From assembly GCA_964503335.1 (NCBI GenBank), contig CAZCZZ010000001.1:58952-122951 (forward strand): a stretch of 64,000 bases of DNA, given 5' to 3'. Below the pieces are notes generated by a model. The model worked only from the letters and a program-made list of their open reading frames with translations, had not been told where the DNA came from and ran no database searches. Position 1 is the stretch's first letter. The number at the start of each line of letters is the position of its first letter. The position numbers and the translations under genes were made by a program. This document shows, piece after piece, positions 32,685 through 41,529 of this stretch. Origin of the DNA: CAZCZZ01 sp964503335 (GTDB lineage: Bacteria > Verrucomicrobiota > Kiritimatiellia > CAIVKH01).

Positions 32685-33935
32685 TTACAACCGCTTTAAC
32701 GCGGCGATAAACATGCCATCACCAGGGCCATCCCAAGGCCACAAGAAGATGCAACCGGCAGGTGCGGGTTCTGTGCTGAGGCAGCTCTTTGCGGGTGCAC
32801 GTGCGAAGTCGGGCCGGGACTGGAGGAAGGCGTCGATGACATCGGTCGTTTCGCGTCGCGTGACGCTGCAGGTGGCGTAGATCAGGCGGCCGCCGGGGCT
32901 GACGTGCGAAGCGGAGGAGTTGAGAATGGCGAGTTGGCGCACGGCACAGTCCTTGATCCACGATGCGTCGCAACGCCAGCGCGCGTCAGCGTTGCGCGAC
33001 CAGGTGCCTATACCTGAGCAGGGTGCATCGACGAGTACGCCGTCGAACGGAGATCCCGGAAGTTCCTTCTCGCCTGATTCACGGATCAGCCGCGTGGCGA
33101 TCATGGTTACGGAGGCTGACTTGGCACGTTGCTTGAGTTCATCCAACGCTGCTTTGCGGACATCGGTGGCGAGGACGGAACCTCTCTGTTGCATGAGGTC
33201 GGCGAGGTGCAGGGACTTCCCGCCGGATCCCGCGCATGCATCCCACCAGCGTTCGCCGGGGCGGGGCGCGGCGATCTCGGCAACGGCCTGCGACGCGATG
33301 TCCTGAATATCGACTTCAGAACCCAGTTCGCTCCGCAGCGACTCGGCATGGAACCGAGGTGGCACGGCGATGGCCGACGGCATACGCAGATCCACATGGG
33401 CGAAGAGTTTCTTATCTGCAAACCAGCGCGCCACGGCTTCGGCATTGCCCCGTCGCAGGCGCAGCCAGGTCGGGGGGCGAGTCTGTATCGACTCGATGAA
33501 GCGCCGAACGTGCGACTGCGAATCTGCGCCGCGTGGAGTCACCAACTCATCGGCAAGCCACGCTGGCGCCAACTGCTCCACCGGACGTTGGCGCAGGGCG
33601 GAAGTTCTTGCGTCGGCGTCGACCGGTTCGAACGCTGTGAGGGCGGGGTGAGGTTCCAAACGGTCGAGTCGCCAGGCCAGCGCGAGCGCGGTGGGGGCAT
33701 CAAGGCCATCGAGCCAGCCCCTCCAGCGGAAGTAGGCATATAACGCGTCGCCAATGAGCCTTCGGTCACGTTTCCCGAGCTCGCGCCGGCCGGCAAAGAA
33801 CCGCGAGAGACTTTGATCAAGCGGACGCCTGGCCTCCACGGCCTCGACGGCCAGCGCGAAGGCCTCGAGCAGGACATCGCCTTGTCGCCGGGCGATCCGC
33901 GAGCCGCGTTCTTCGTTTGGATTCACAGCGTCCAT
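32685..33935 (-). CDS. RsmB/RsmF-like rRNA (cytosine-5) methyltransferase
   Basis: SAM-dependent m5C methyltransferase acting on rRNA. The Rossmann domain has WWDACAGSGGKSLHLADLM (SAM loop) and LATDVRKAALDELKQRA. The two cysteine motifs are VDAPCSGIGTWSRNADARW (catalytic motif IV) and YATCSVTRRE (motif VI). The N-terminal 150 residues are helical and only loosely like the NusB domain of RsmB, so the exact target is uncertain. Length is 416 residues. Confidence 0.88.
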   Translation of the reverse strand: MDAVNPNEERGSRIARRQGDVLLEAFALAVEAVEARRPLDQSLSRFFAGRRELGKRDRRLIGDALYAYFRWRGWLDGLDAPTALALAWRLDRLEPHPALTAFEPVDADARTSALRQRPVEQLAPAWLADELVTPRGADSQSHVRRFIESIQTRPPTWLRLRRGNAEAVARWFADKKLFAHVDLRMPSAIAVPPRFHAESLRSELGSEVDIQDIASQAVAEIAAPRPGERWWDACAGSGGKSLHLADLMQQRGSVLATDVRKAALDELKQRAKSASVTMIATRLIRESGEKELPGSPFDGVLVDAPCSGIGTWSRNADARWRCDASWIKDCAVRQLAILNSSASHVSPGGRLIYATCSVTRRETTDVIDAFLQSRPDFARAPAKSCLSTEPAPAGCIFLWPWDGPGDGMFIAALKRL

Positions 33936-33975
33936 GCGTCGGACTCTCTGAAACGAAGTGCGACGAGGTCAATCT

Positions 33976-35058
33976 CTATCGCGCCGCGGCCTGGCTCCAC
34001 TTGCTGTAGATATAAGGCTTGGCGAGCCAGCAGCGGCTGAATTCGCGGATGAAGGCGCGGGCCAGCGGGGGGCTGGAGAAGATGAGCAAGTTCTCGTCGT
34101 TCACTTCGAACGCCGCCGCGGAGAAGTTGGCGGATCCAGTCATGACCACGCTGCTGTCGACGACGATCACCTTGTGGTGCATCTGTCCGTTGTTGGCGCT
34201 GATCCGCACCGTCGCGTGCGCGTCTCGAAGCGGTTTGCTTTGAGATGACTTCTGTCGGGCGAGTTCGAGGTCGAACAGCGCATACACATTGACGCCTTTG
34301 GCGACGCAGTTGGAAAGGGCGTTGAAGATGTTGTCATCGCTCAGGCCGAAGGCCATGACGTAAATCGAATTCGTCGCCTTGTTGATCTCGCGCACCATCG
34401 CTCCTTCCACGTCATCCTCGGGGCTGAAGTACGTCTGCACGTCCGTTTCGCCGAGCGACACCCTTGGGTTGGGTGTGGGGGTGGAGTTCCTGCGTCCGTG
34501 CCGGCCTTCCCAGATCTCCTCGAACTCGGCGGTGTAGTTCGCTGCGATCAAGGCATTTGAAAGCGTGATCGCGTTGTTGTCGTTGAACTGCGTGTCGTTG
34601 ACGGTCAGGTTGTAGGAACCCGTCCAGATCGAATGTCCGTCGGCGACCATGAACTTGTTGTGCATTAACCCCGACTTGTTGGCCGTGTACCGAAGGACCT
34701 GCTTCTCCTCGAGCTCCCTGTACTGGTCGTAGATCGTGCGCTCATAGGGTCCGGGTTTGGCGCTGGGTGGAACCGCGATCCGCACTTTCACACCGCGCGC
34801 GTGGGCGTCAATCAATCGTCCAAGGATCATCGGCAGGTTCAACTCGTACATGCAGACGTCGATGCTGTTCGACGCCGCGGAGATGAACGAGCCGGCGCCC
34901 TGCGAGATGTACGGAGAGGGGGCGAGGTAGAGACGAACCGGCGTGGTCCCGATCGTGCCGGCCATGACCGATGCATCGAACATCGGATCGTATTCCTGCG
35001 CATGGGATGACAGTCCAAGAACAAGTGATGCCATCACTGCCGCCATGCCCCGTTGCAT
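33976..35058 (-). CDS. Exported phospholipase-D-like (HKD) protein
   Basis: 360 residues with a signal peptide (about 1-20, LSSHAQ) and two PLD domains. The first HKD motif is HNKFMVADGHSIWTGSYN and the second HHKVIVVDSSVVMTGSANFS, each with His, Lys and Asp in the HxK(x)4D arrangement and the following GS(Y/A)N. Such secreted PLD-fold proteins act as phosphodiesterases or nucleases (Nuc-like). A small exported protein lies 24 bases upstream in the same direction. The substrate is unknown. Confidence 0.87.
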   Translation of the reverse strand: MQRGMAAVMASLVLGLSSHAQEYDPMFDASVMAGTIGTTPVRLYLAPSPYISQGAGSFISAASNSIDVCMYELNLPMILGRLIDAHARGVKVRIAVPPSAKPGPYERTIYDQYRELEEKQVLRYTANKSGLMHNKFMVADGHSIWTGSYNLTVNDTQFNDNNAITLSNALIAANYTAEFEEIWEGRHGRRNSTPTPNPRVSLGETDVQTYFSPEDDVEGAMVREINKATNSIYVMAFGLSDDNIFNALSNCVAKGVNVYALFDLELARQKSSQSKPLRDAHATVRISANNGQMHHKVIVVDSSVVMTGSANFSAAAFEVNDENLLIFSSPPLARAFIREFSRCWLAKPYIYSKWSQAAAR

Positions 35059-35082
35059 AGTGGGCAGTATGGGGTTATGGCG

Positions 35083-35409
35083 TCATCGAGGCGATGAGAA
35101 AAGGTGCTCTCGCAGGAGGGCTACCGCCTTGTCGCGATCGCCGCGGTCTGCGTCAACGAGGAAGACGAGCGGCTTGACCTTGTGTACGGCCGTAAGTCGA
35201 ACGGCGCGGGGACTATTTTGGATTTCGAACACGATCCAATCCGGGTGAAGGTCGCCGAGTTGGCGTCGTGCAGGCGTGTCAGGATTCGCAAGCCATTCGG
35301 AGATGACACCGCGAACGTTGATATCCTCTTCGAGGTTCAAGTTGAGGGAACGGACCTGCGGTGTGGTGAAGATGAGGGCTGTGAGAAGAATTGCAGTTGA
35401 GAAGTTCAT
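35083..35409 (-). CDS. Small exported hypothetical protein upstream of the PLD-like gene
   Basis: Starting at the ATG at 35409 gives 108 residues with a signal peptide (MNFSTAILLTALIFTTPQVRS) and an Asp/Arg-rich mature part that ends LLREHLFSSPR. A start at 35451 is possible but overlaps the divergent gene. No family recognised. It is probably co-transcribed with the PLD-like gene. Confidence 0.55.
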   Translation of the reverse strand: MNFSTAILLTALIFTTPQVRSLNLNLEEDINVRGVISEWLANPDTPARRQLGDLHPDWIVFEIQNSPRAVRLTAVHKVKPLVFLVDADRGDRDKAVALLREHLFSSPR

Positions 35410-35450
35410 AAGGGGCGTGACACTGTCTTGCCATTCAAGCGGTTGAATCA

Positions 35451-36089
35451 ATGAAAAATGCTAAAGAATGTCTCATTCCCCTGCACGCCGGATATCAGGA
35501 GCTTAAAACCTTTCAGATCGCTCAGCTCGTCTTCGACGTAACCGTACGGTTCTGTGATCTCTATGTGGATCGAAAGAGTCGGACGCGCGATCAAATGACA
35601 CAGGCCGCGCGAAGCGGCGTGCAGAATATCGCGGAAGGCAGTGTTGCCAGTGGGACGTCGAAGAAGATGGAGCTGAAGCTGACCAATGTGGCGCGGGCGA
35701 GTTTGGAGGAGCTTCGGCTGGATTATGAGGACTTCTTGAGGCAGCGGGAGTTGCCTCAATTCCAGCCCGATCATCCTGCCCTGCGGCGCTTCAAGGCCTT
35801 GCGCTGCGCCTCGATGGCGCAGTTCAAGGCTTGGGTGGCGGAGGAGATGAGAAGAACACGGTCAAACACGGACCCACACGGACCTACACGGGGGAAGGGC
35901 GGCTCCGTGTCGGTCCGTGCAGGTCCGTGCCAGTCCGTGTTGGTCGCCAACGCCGCCTTGTCGCTCTTGAACCTCGCAATCTTCCTCCTCAAGCGCCAGA
36001 TCGAGGCGCAGGCCTCCGCTTTTGAAGCGGAAGGCGGCTTCACCGAGCGCCTCTACAAGGTCCGGAAGGCCCGTTCCTTCTGCTCTTGA
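35451..36089 (+). CDS. Four-helix-bundle protein (23S rRNA intervening-sequence protein family)
   Basis: The first about 130 residues are the four-helix-bundle fold: LKTFQIAQLVFDVTVRFCDLYV, RDQMTQAARSGVQNIAEGS, KLTNVARASLEELRLDYEDFLRQR. The C-terminal suffix (ALSLLNLAIFLLKRQIEAQASAFEAEGGFTERLYKVRK) is the fourth helix plus the suffix motif. Between them, residues about 135-165 (TRSNTDPHGPTRGKGGS...) are coded by degenerate GGTCCGTG repeats (35854-35945) and look like an in-frame repeat insertion. Such proteins are often encoded in rRNA intervening sequences or near retroelements; the cellular role is unknown. Confidence 0.82.
   Translation: MKNAKECLIPLHAGYQELKTFQIAQLVFDVTVRFCDLYVDRKSRTRDQMTQAARSGVQNIAEGSVASGTSKKMELKLTNVARASLEELRLDYEDFLRQRELPQFQPDHPALRRFKALRCASMAQFKAWVAEEMRRTRSNTDPHGPTRGKGGSVSVRAGPCQSVLVANAALSLLNLAIFLLKRQIEAQASAFEAEGGFTERLYKVRKARSFCS
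35854..35945. repeat. CACGGACC/GGTCCGTG repeat array inside a gene
   Basis: The left half has CACGGACC-type words, the right half GGTCCGTG-type words, so the array is an inverted repeat. It is translated in frame within the four-helix-bundle gene. Confidence 0.75.
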
Positions 36090-36147
36090 TTGGGGCAGGG
36101 GTTCTGCTTACCTTACGCCGCTCAACCGTTTAGGAGGATCACATCAC

Positions 36148-37307
36148 ATGGCTAACGAACTGGCATTCGCACTCATCAATCCCTACACCATCTCCAAGTC
36201 CCGTACCGGCGGCGTCATTGGTCGCATCATCACCCGCACCGGACTTGAAGTCGTTGCGGCACGCATGTTTGGACCGAGCCAGGAGTTGACCGACAAGTTT
36301 GTCGCGATGATTCGCGATACGAAGGATATCGAGAAAGCGGAGCGAGAGCTGATTGCCGATTACGTGGCCGCGAACTACGGGCCTGAACCCAAGACGGGTC
36401 GCCGTCGCCGCGTCATGATGCTCCTGTTTGAAGGCCCGAACGCGGTCGAGAAGGTGGCGAAGGCCGTCGGGTCCATTCGCGCCAGCGACAACTCCGGCGA
36501 AACCGTCCGCGACACCTTCGGCGACTACGTCGTCGATGCGAGCGGCAAGGTGCAGTACTTCGAACCCGCGGTCATGATGGGTCGCACGCCCGAGACGGTA
36601 GCGAAGGTCCTGAAGCTCTGGTGTTCCTACAGCGCGAAGGACGGCGGATTGATCTCCGACGCAATCGACGTGGGCACGGCCGAATCCCAGCGCACGCTTG
36701 TGATCATCAAGCCCGATAACTTCAAATTCCCCAGTGCGCGCCCCGGCAATATCATCGACATCTTCTCCGCATCGGGCCTCCGAATTATCGGCGCAAAGGT
36801 CCATCGCATGAGCGTGGCAGAAGCGGAAGACTTCTACGGACCCGTCCAAGCCGTCCTGCAGCGCAAGCTCAAAGCCCCGGCAGGCGACCGCGCTGCGAAG
36901 GCGTTGGCTGTGGAGTTCGGCCTCGATATCGATGAGAAGATGCAGAATGCGCTGGGCGAACTCATCGGACCGACCATCGGTGACCAACAGTTCCACCAGA
37001 TCATCCAGTTCATGACCGGTTACTGGCCGCCGTCGCTTTCGGACGACGACAAGAAGCAGCCCGGCAAGGAACGCTGCCTTGTCCTCATCTATTCCGGCAA
37101 GAACGCCGTCGAGAAGATCCGCAAGATCCTCGGCCCGACCGATCCCAGCAAGGCCGAGCCCGGCTCCGTCCGCAAGGAGTTCGGCAAGGACATCATGATC
37201 AACGCTGCGCACGCCTCGGATTCACCCGAAAGCTGTGAACGCGAGATGAAGATTCTCAAGGTAGAACAGGACATCATCAGCCCCACGGTCGCCAAGTTCT
37301 ACAAATA
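36148..37307 (+). CDS. Tandem nucleoside-diphosphate kinase (3' end at assembly gap)
   Basis: A duplicated NDK of at least 386 residues. Each half starts with an NDK strand (LAFALINPYTISKSRTGGVIGRI; TLVIIKPDNFKFPSARPGNIIDIF). The second half keeps the phospho-His region (NAAHASDSPESCEREMKIL) and LVLIYSGKNAVEKIRKILGPTDP; the first half has lost the catalytic His (SGKVQYFEPAVM). The start at 36148 follows AGGAGG. The last visible bases, TA before the N run, could be a stop (TAA/TAG) at about the expected length. NDK equalises NTP pools. Confidence 0.85.
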
Positions 37308-37407
37308 NNNNNNNNNNNNNNNNNNNNNNNNNNNNNNNNNNNNNNNNNNNNNNNNNNNNNNNNNNNNNNNNNNNNNNNNNNNNNNNNNNNNNNNNNNNNN
37401 NNNNNNN
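37308..37407. other. Assembly gap (100 N) between NDK and aminotransferase genes
   Basis: Exactly 100 N. The aminotransferase lacks about 100 N-terminal residues, so at least 300 bases are really missing and the gap size is a placeholder. Confidence 0.95.
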
Positions 37408-38298
37408 GGCACGGCCGCGCTTCGCGTCGGCGGTGACTTCCTCAAGAAGTTCGCGCCCTCCGCCAAGGTATGGATCAGTTCGCCAACGTGGGCGAATCAC
37501 AAGGGCGTCTTCACTGCCGCGGGATTCCAGACTGCAGAGTACGCGTATTACGATGCAGCGACCAAAGGTCTCGCGTGGGACAAGATGAAAGCGGCGCTTG
37601 AGGCGGTCCCTGCGGGCGACATCGTCCTGCTGCATGCCTGCTGCCACAACCCGACCGGCGTTGACCTCAATGATGTCCAATGGTTGGAAGTCGCGCGCAT
37701 CGCGCAGTCCAAGGGTTGGATACCGTTCGTGGATTTCGCCTACCAGGGCTACGGCACAGGTCTTGAGGAAGACCGCGCCGGCTTGCTCGCGCTCGCGAAG
37801 GTTTGCCCGGAAATCGTCGTCGCGAGTTCGTTCTCGAAGAATTTCGGCCTGTATCAAGACCGCACCGGCGCGCTGACGATCATTGCCGCCAACGCGAAGG
37901 AAGCCGACGCTGCGTTCAGCCACGTTGAGCTGGTCATTCGTGTCAATTACTCCAACCCGCCGGCGCACGGCGGCCTCGTCGTCACCACGATCCTGAAGGA
38001 CGCCAACCTTCGTCGCCAGTGGCAGGACGAGCTCATCGGCATGCGTGACCACATCGCCTCGCTGCGAAAGACTTTCGTGCAAGCCCTTGCAAAACACGGT
38101 GTGTCCGGCGACTTTAGCTTCATCTCGAAGCAAAAGGGTATGTTCTCGTTCAGCGGTTTGACCGATGAACAGGTCAAATTCCTCCGTGACAAGAAAAGCA
38201 TCTACATCGTCGGTGGTGGACGTATCAATGTGGCCGGCATCTCCACGGGCAACATCGACTACCTCTGCACGTCTATCCGCGAAGCCTTGCAGGCTTAG
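37408..38298 (+). CDS. Aspartate/aromatic aminotransferase (AspC/TyrB family), 5' end in gap
   Basis: A PLP-dependent class I aminotransferase. The visible 296 residues correspond to about residue 105 onward of AspC: GTAALRVGGDFL, HACCHNPTGVD, VDFAYQGYGTGLEED, PLP-binding Lys in SSFSKNFGLYQDRTGAL, RVNYSNPPAHGG and MFSFSGLTDEQVKFL. It very probably makes aspartate, tyrosine or phenylalanine from 2-oxoacids; specificity cannot be read here. The N-terminus is missing in the assembly gap. Confidence 0.93.
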   Translation, partial: GTAALRVGGDFLKKFAPSAKVWISSPTWANHKGVFTAAGFQTAEYAYYDAATKGLAWDKMKAALEAVPAGDIVLLHACCHNPTGVDLNDVQWLEVARIAQSKGWIPFVDFAYQGYGTGLEEDRAGLLALAKVCPEIVVASSFSKNFGLYQDRTGALTIIAANAKEADAAFSHVELVIRVNYSNPPAHGGLVVTTILKDANLRRQWQDELIGMRDHIASLRKTFVQALAKHGVSGDFSFISKQKGMFSFSGLTDEQVKFLRDKKSIYIVGGGRINVAGISTGNIDYLCTSIREALQA

Positions 38299-39736
38299 CT
38301 TTCTTACAGTCGCATTGGTTTGCATCATGTCCTCGGCCAACGGTATGGCCGAACCCGCATCGCTCGTTCTCGATCAGGACAAGCTGACGCTGGTGGCCGA
38401 TGACCTGTCGTTCTCCGACTTCTTTCGCCAGCTCTCGCATCTAGGCGTGACGATCAAGGCGGACCCCAGCCTTGCGGGCACAATCACCAGCGTGGTGGTC
38501 GATGAATCCCTCGACAAGGCGTTCGAGCGCTTGCTTCGCCCGTACGGCTACGCGGCGATCTGGGAAGTTGTTCGCGGCCCGCTCGGCGATATGCCGCGAC
38601 TTGCCGAGTTGCAGGTATTCCGTGAGGGACAGCGTGAGCGCATCCGCCCTGTGGCGGAGAACACGCGGTTCGACATCACCCGAGGCCCGACAGGGCGCGG
38701 ACCAGCCTATGTGCAGGACGAGATCCTGATCACTGTGAAGCGCGGCGTGTCGAAGGAGGAATTCAAGCGCTGGCTTGCGCAGATCGGCGGTACGCTTGCC
38801 GGCAGCGTTCCCGGCGTGGGCGTGTACAGGATCCGACTTCCGCCCGGGACGAACATCGAGGCCTTGATCGCACAGCTTGAGAACAGTCCTTTGATCCACG
38901 CCGTCGAACCGAACTACGCTGCTGAGCTGCCGCCGGGTAACGGCCTTGCCACGGGCGAGCTTCCACCGGGTGCGATTGCACCGAAGATACCCAAGGGCGC
39001 TGCAGCCGTGGCCGTTCTCGATTCAGGCCTTTCATCCGCGTACTCGCTGGGCACAGCCGTTGCAGGAAGCTACGACGCCGTCGTGCCGGGTCGCACGCTG
39101 GACGATCCGAAGGGACACGGCACACAGATGGCGATGGTGGCTTCGGGAGCTGTGAAGCCGAAGGGCACGCAGAACGATGTCACCGCGGGAACTCCCGTCC
39201 TGGCGATCCGTGCCTTTGACGAAGAGGGCAGGACGTCCAACTACGCCCTGATGCGCAGTATTGAGTACGCGGTTGAGGGCGGGGCACGCGTCATCAACAT
39301 CAGTTGGGGATCAGACACCGAAAGCGAGTTTGTCGCGGATTCAATCGCTTATGCGCAGTCGAAGGGGCTTGTGGTTGTTGCCGCTGCCGGAAATGAACCC
39401 ACCGGGCAGCAGGTCTATCCTGCCTCGCTGCCGGGTGTCGTGTCCGTCGCCGCGTTGAATTCTCAGGGCGAACTGTGGAATCAGTCCAACTACGGCGACA
39501 CGGTTTCGTTCGCCGCCCCCGGTGCCGCCGAGTTCCCGATCGGGCATGAAGGCCCGCCCGGTTCGTATGTCGGCACGTCGATCGCAAGTGTTTACGTGGC
39601 GAAACAGTTCGCCGAATACTTCACGGCCAATCCCAACGCCACGGCGAAGCAGGCTAAAGAAGCGCTGGTCAAGATGGCGCGCGACGAAGGTACAAAAGGC
39701 CGCGATCCGCGATACGGCTACGGTGTCCTCGATTGA
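38228..39736 (+). CDS. Exported S8 family serine protease (subtilase)
   Basis: The catalytic triad is present: Asp in AVAVLDSGLSSAY, His in DPKGHGTQMAMVASG and Ser in YVGTSIASVYVAKQ, with VVVAAAGNEPTGQQVYPA around the oxyanion Asn. A propeptide-like region (about 150-250) has DEILITVKRGVSKEEFKRWLAQIGG, and a STN-like region precedes it. A hydrophobic signal (LSFLTVALVCIM) requires a start upstream of 38315. The only in-frame ATG nearby is 38228, which overlaps the aminotransferase by 71 bases; ATG 38327 would lose the signal. The start is therefore unsettled. Probably acts outside the inner membrane. Confidence 0.85.
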   Translation: MWPASPRATSTTSARLSAKPCRLSFLTVALVCIMSSANGMAEPASLVLDQDKLTLVADDLSFSDFFRQLSHLGVTIKADPSLAGTITSVVVDESLDKAFERLLRPYGYAAIWEVVRGPLGDMPRLAELQVFREGQRERIRPVAENTRFDITRGPTGRGPAYVQDEILITVKRGVSKEEFKRWLAQIGGTLAGSVPGVGVYRIRLPPGTNIEALIAQLENSPLIHAVEPNYAAELPPGNGLATGELPPGAIAPKIPKGAAAVAVLDSGLSSAYSLGTAVAGSYDAVVPGRTLDDPKGHGTQMAMVASGAVKPKGTQNDVTAGTPVLAIRAFDEEGRTSNYALMRSIEYAVEGGARVINISWGSDTESEFVADSIAYAQSKGLVVVAAAGNEPTGQQVYPASLPGVVSVAALNSQGELWNQSNYGDTVSFAAPGAAEFPIGHEGPPGSYVGTSIASVYVAKQFAEYFTANPNATAKQAKEALVKMARDEGTKGRDPRYGYGVLD

Positions 39737-39745
39737 TTTCCGCAC

Positions 39746-39801
39746 CTGTAGCCGGCCTCGTTGAGGCCGGAATGGCCCGTGGTCACGGACCACGGCTACA
39801 G
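39746..39801. repeat. REP-type double hairpin between convergent genes
   Basis: Outer ends CTGTAGCC and GGCTACAG are complementary and enclose two stems: CCGGCCTC/GAGGCCGG around GTT and CCGTGGTC/GACCACGG around AC. It separates the S8 protease gene from the convergent PEP-CTERM gene and may act as a bidirectional terminator. It shares ends with other REP palindromes in the window. Confidence 0.75.
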
Positions 39802-39818
39802 AACTTCACAGACGAGGA

Positions 39819-40625
39819 TTAGCGACGAACTTGCCGGCGGAACAGGATGCCGACCAGGCCCGCGCCGATCATCGCCCACGTCGAGGGCTCGGGCACGACG
39901 GACACCTTGTTGAAGAACGCATCCCTTGCGCCTGTCGATCCCGCGTTGAAGTTGTACACCCGCAGGCGTTCGATTGAGGTATTGCCGAAGTTCAGCAGGT
40001 CGTCGTTGGTGAAGAGTTGTTGCTGGCTGGTCGCGAGCACCGTGATCCTTGCATCATACGTGGTTGCTCCCGTTAGCGTGAACTCCACGCGAACGCCGCC
40101 GTCCGTGAACGGAAGGGTGCAGTCGTTGCCCGACGTGGCGTCGGCGACCGTGTACGTGGCATCGCCACCGCGGAAGTAGAATTCCCAGATCGTGTGACCC
40201 ACCGAAGATTGTAGCGTAATGCCCACGGTGGGAAACGTCGCGCCGGGTGAATCGATGAAGCCGTTGTCCATTTCAAACACCAAAGTCTGGCCGACGCCGA
40301 GGGCGCCGCCGGTGAGTGGCCGATAGGCGTTCACCTGCGAGCCGCCGTTCGCGTACATGCCCCACGCAGCGCCGGACGAGTTGATGCCGGGACCGCCCGC
40401 ACCGCCGTTGCCGTTCGAATCGCCGACAAAGTGGCCTTCGGTGCTGGAATTGCCGGCAGGCTGGATAACCCACGCGCCGAAGCCTGTGCCGCCGTTGTCG
40501 CCGTCCTGCCAGCCATCCGAGTACGCCGCGTCAGCCGCATTGTCGCTCGCGGTGTTCGCGGCGAGCGCGGAAACGGTGGAGGCAATGAAGAGTGCGAGTA
40601 CGGCATGGACTGGAATGAAGCGCAT
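39819..40625 (-). CDS. PEP-CTERM sorting domain protein
   Basis: 268 residues: signal peptide (about 1-22, VSALAANT), a Gly/Asn/Ser-rich body and the tail VVPEPSTWAMIGAGLVGILFRR plus QVRR, the standard PEP motif, membrane helix and basic end. The body begins DNAADAAYSDGWQDGDNGGTGFGAW, a pattern often seen in exported proteins of polysaccharide-rich Gram-negative bacteria. It is processed by an exosortase not encoded here. Function unknown. Confidence 0.88.
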   Translation of the reverse strand: MRFIPVHAVLALFIASTVSALAANTASDNAADAAYSDGWQDGDNGGTGFGAWVIQPAGNSSTEGHFVGDSNGNGGAGGPGINSSGAAWGMYANGGSQVNAYRPLTGGALGVGQTLVFEMDNGFIDSPGATFPTVGITLQSSVGHTIWEFYFRGGDATYTVADATSGNDCTLPFTDGGVRVEFTLTGATTYDARITVLATSQQQLFTNDDLLNFGNTSIERLRVYNFNAGSTGARDAFFNKVSVVPEPSTWAMIGAGLVGILFRRQVRR

Positions 40626-40757
40626 GGTTGTCCCCTTACAAGTAGGTTCCGTGAGCCATAACCCGCCGTATTTGCCATGTCAATCGTCCAAATCTTCGTC
40701 ATTCGGCTGCGCAATCAGGTTTGCGGGCACAGCCATTGCTGATAACCTGCCAAGCCC

Positions 40758-41486
40758 GTGAATACGCCATCCGAACAAGAGGAAGTCGAAGGCAAGCCGA
40801 TCGACTGGCAGCAGGAGGAGAGTCCTCTTTTTGCGCTCAAGAAGATGGCCGGCTTTCTGGTGCTGGTCGCGGTCGGATTGCTGGTAAGCCACTACACGCC
40901 CCATGGCGGCAAATTCACGGTGGAGAGTATCTCGAAGTTCGGTGAGAGCCTGGGACACTGGGGGCCGATCTTCATCCTCGTCGCCGGCATCCTGACCCCG
41001 CTCGTCTTCATGCCGCGGTGGCCGCTGGCGTTTCTTGGCGGACTGCTCTACGGCCTGCTCTGGGGAACGCTGCTTGCGACCTTTTCCTCCGCCCTCGGAG
41101 CGTGGCTGCACTATTCGCTGACAAAGACGCTGCTATCACCCATGTCGCAGCGCATCATCAAACGTTACCGGCTTGAGCGTTTTGTCGTGCCGAAGAACAA
41201 GGAGTTCCTTGCGATCTTCCTCATGCGCGCCTTTCCGCTCTCGAGTTTTGTCGTGACGAACGTCATTGCGGGTGCGCTTCGCATGGACCGGTGGACTTTC
41301 CTCTTCGCCAGCTTCCTCGGCATGATTCCTTCCTCCCTCATGTATGCAGCAGGAGGGAAGCTGTTGAAGAAGCCTTCGGGGCACTTCTACATCGTCGCCG
41401 CGATCTGCCTTGTGGCCATCCTCATCGGGTCGGCCTTTGCGGCGAAACGGATCCATTCGTGGCAGGGTTCGAACGGCAAGGCCTGA
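40758..41486 (+). CDS. TVP38/TMEM64 (VTT domain) inner-membrane protein
   Basis: 242 residues starting at a GTG (40758). After a hydrophilic N-terminus, about five membrane helices are seen (FLVLVAVGLLVSHY; PIFILVAGILTPLVFM; LAFLGGLLYGLLWGTLLATFSSALGAWLHY; ASFLGMIPSSLMYAAGG; FYIVAAICLVAILIG). LRAFPLSS-like MRAFPLSSFVVTNVIAGALRM and GAWLHYSLTKTL match the VTT/SNARE-associated domain. DedA/VTT proteins are linked to lipid scrambling and membrane energetics. The gene is upstream of the exported DUF4139 proteins in the same direction. Confidence 0.85.
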   Translation: MNTPSEQEEVEGKPIDWQQEESPLFALKKMAGFLVLVAVGLLVSHYTPHGGKFTVESISKFGESLGHWGPIFILVAGILTPLVFMPRWPLAFLGGLLYGLLWGTLLATFSSALGAWLHYSLTKTLLSPMSQRIIKRYRLERFVVPKNKEFLAIFLMRAFPLSSFVVTNVIAGALRMDRWTFLFASFLGMIPSSLMYAAGGKLLKKPSGHFYIVAAICLVAILIGSAFAAKRIHSWQGSNGKA

Positions 41487-41529
41487 ACGAGGTTGCCGGA
41501 GCCGTGCTGCCGGGGCTATACATAGGGTC

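Noticed and set aside
32685..33935. Possible CRISPR or other array in repetitive parts of the window
   Set aside because: No direct repeats with regular unique spacers of 30-40 bases are present; the repeats seen are palindromes, tRNA-end duplications or a 21-bp minisatellite.
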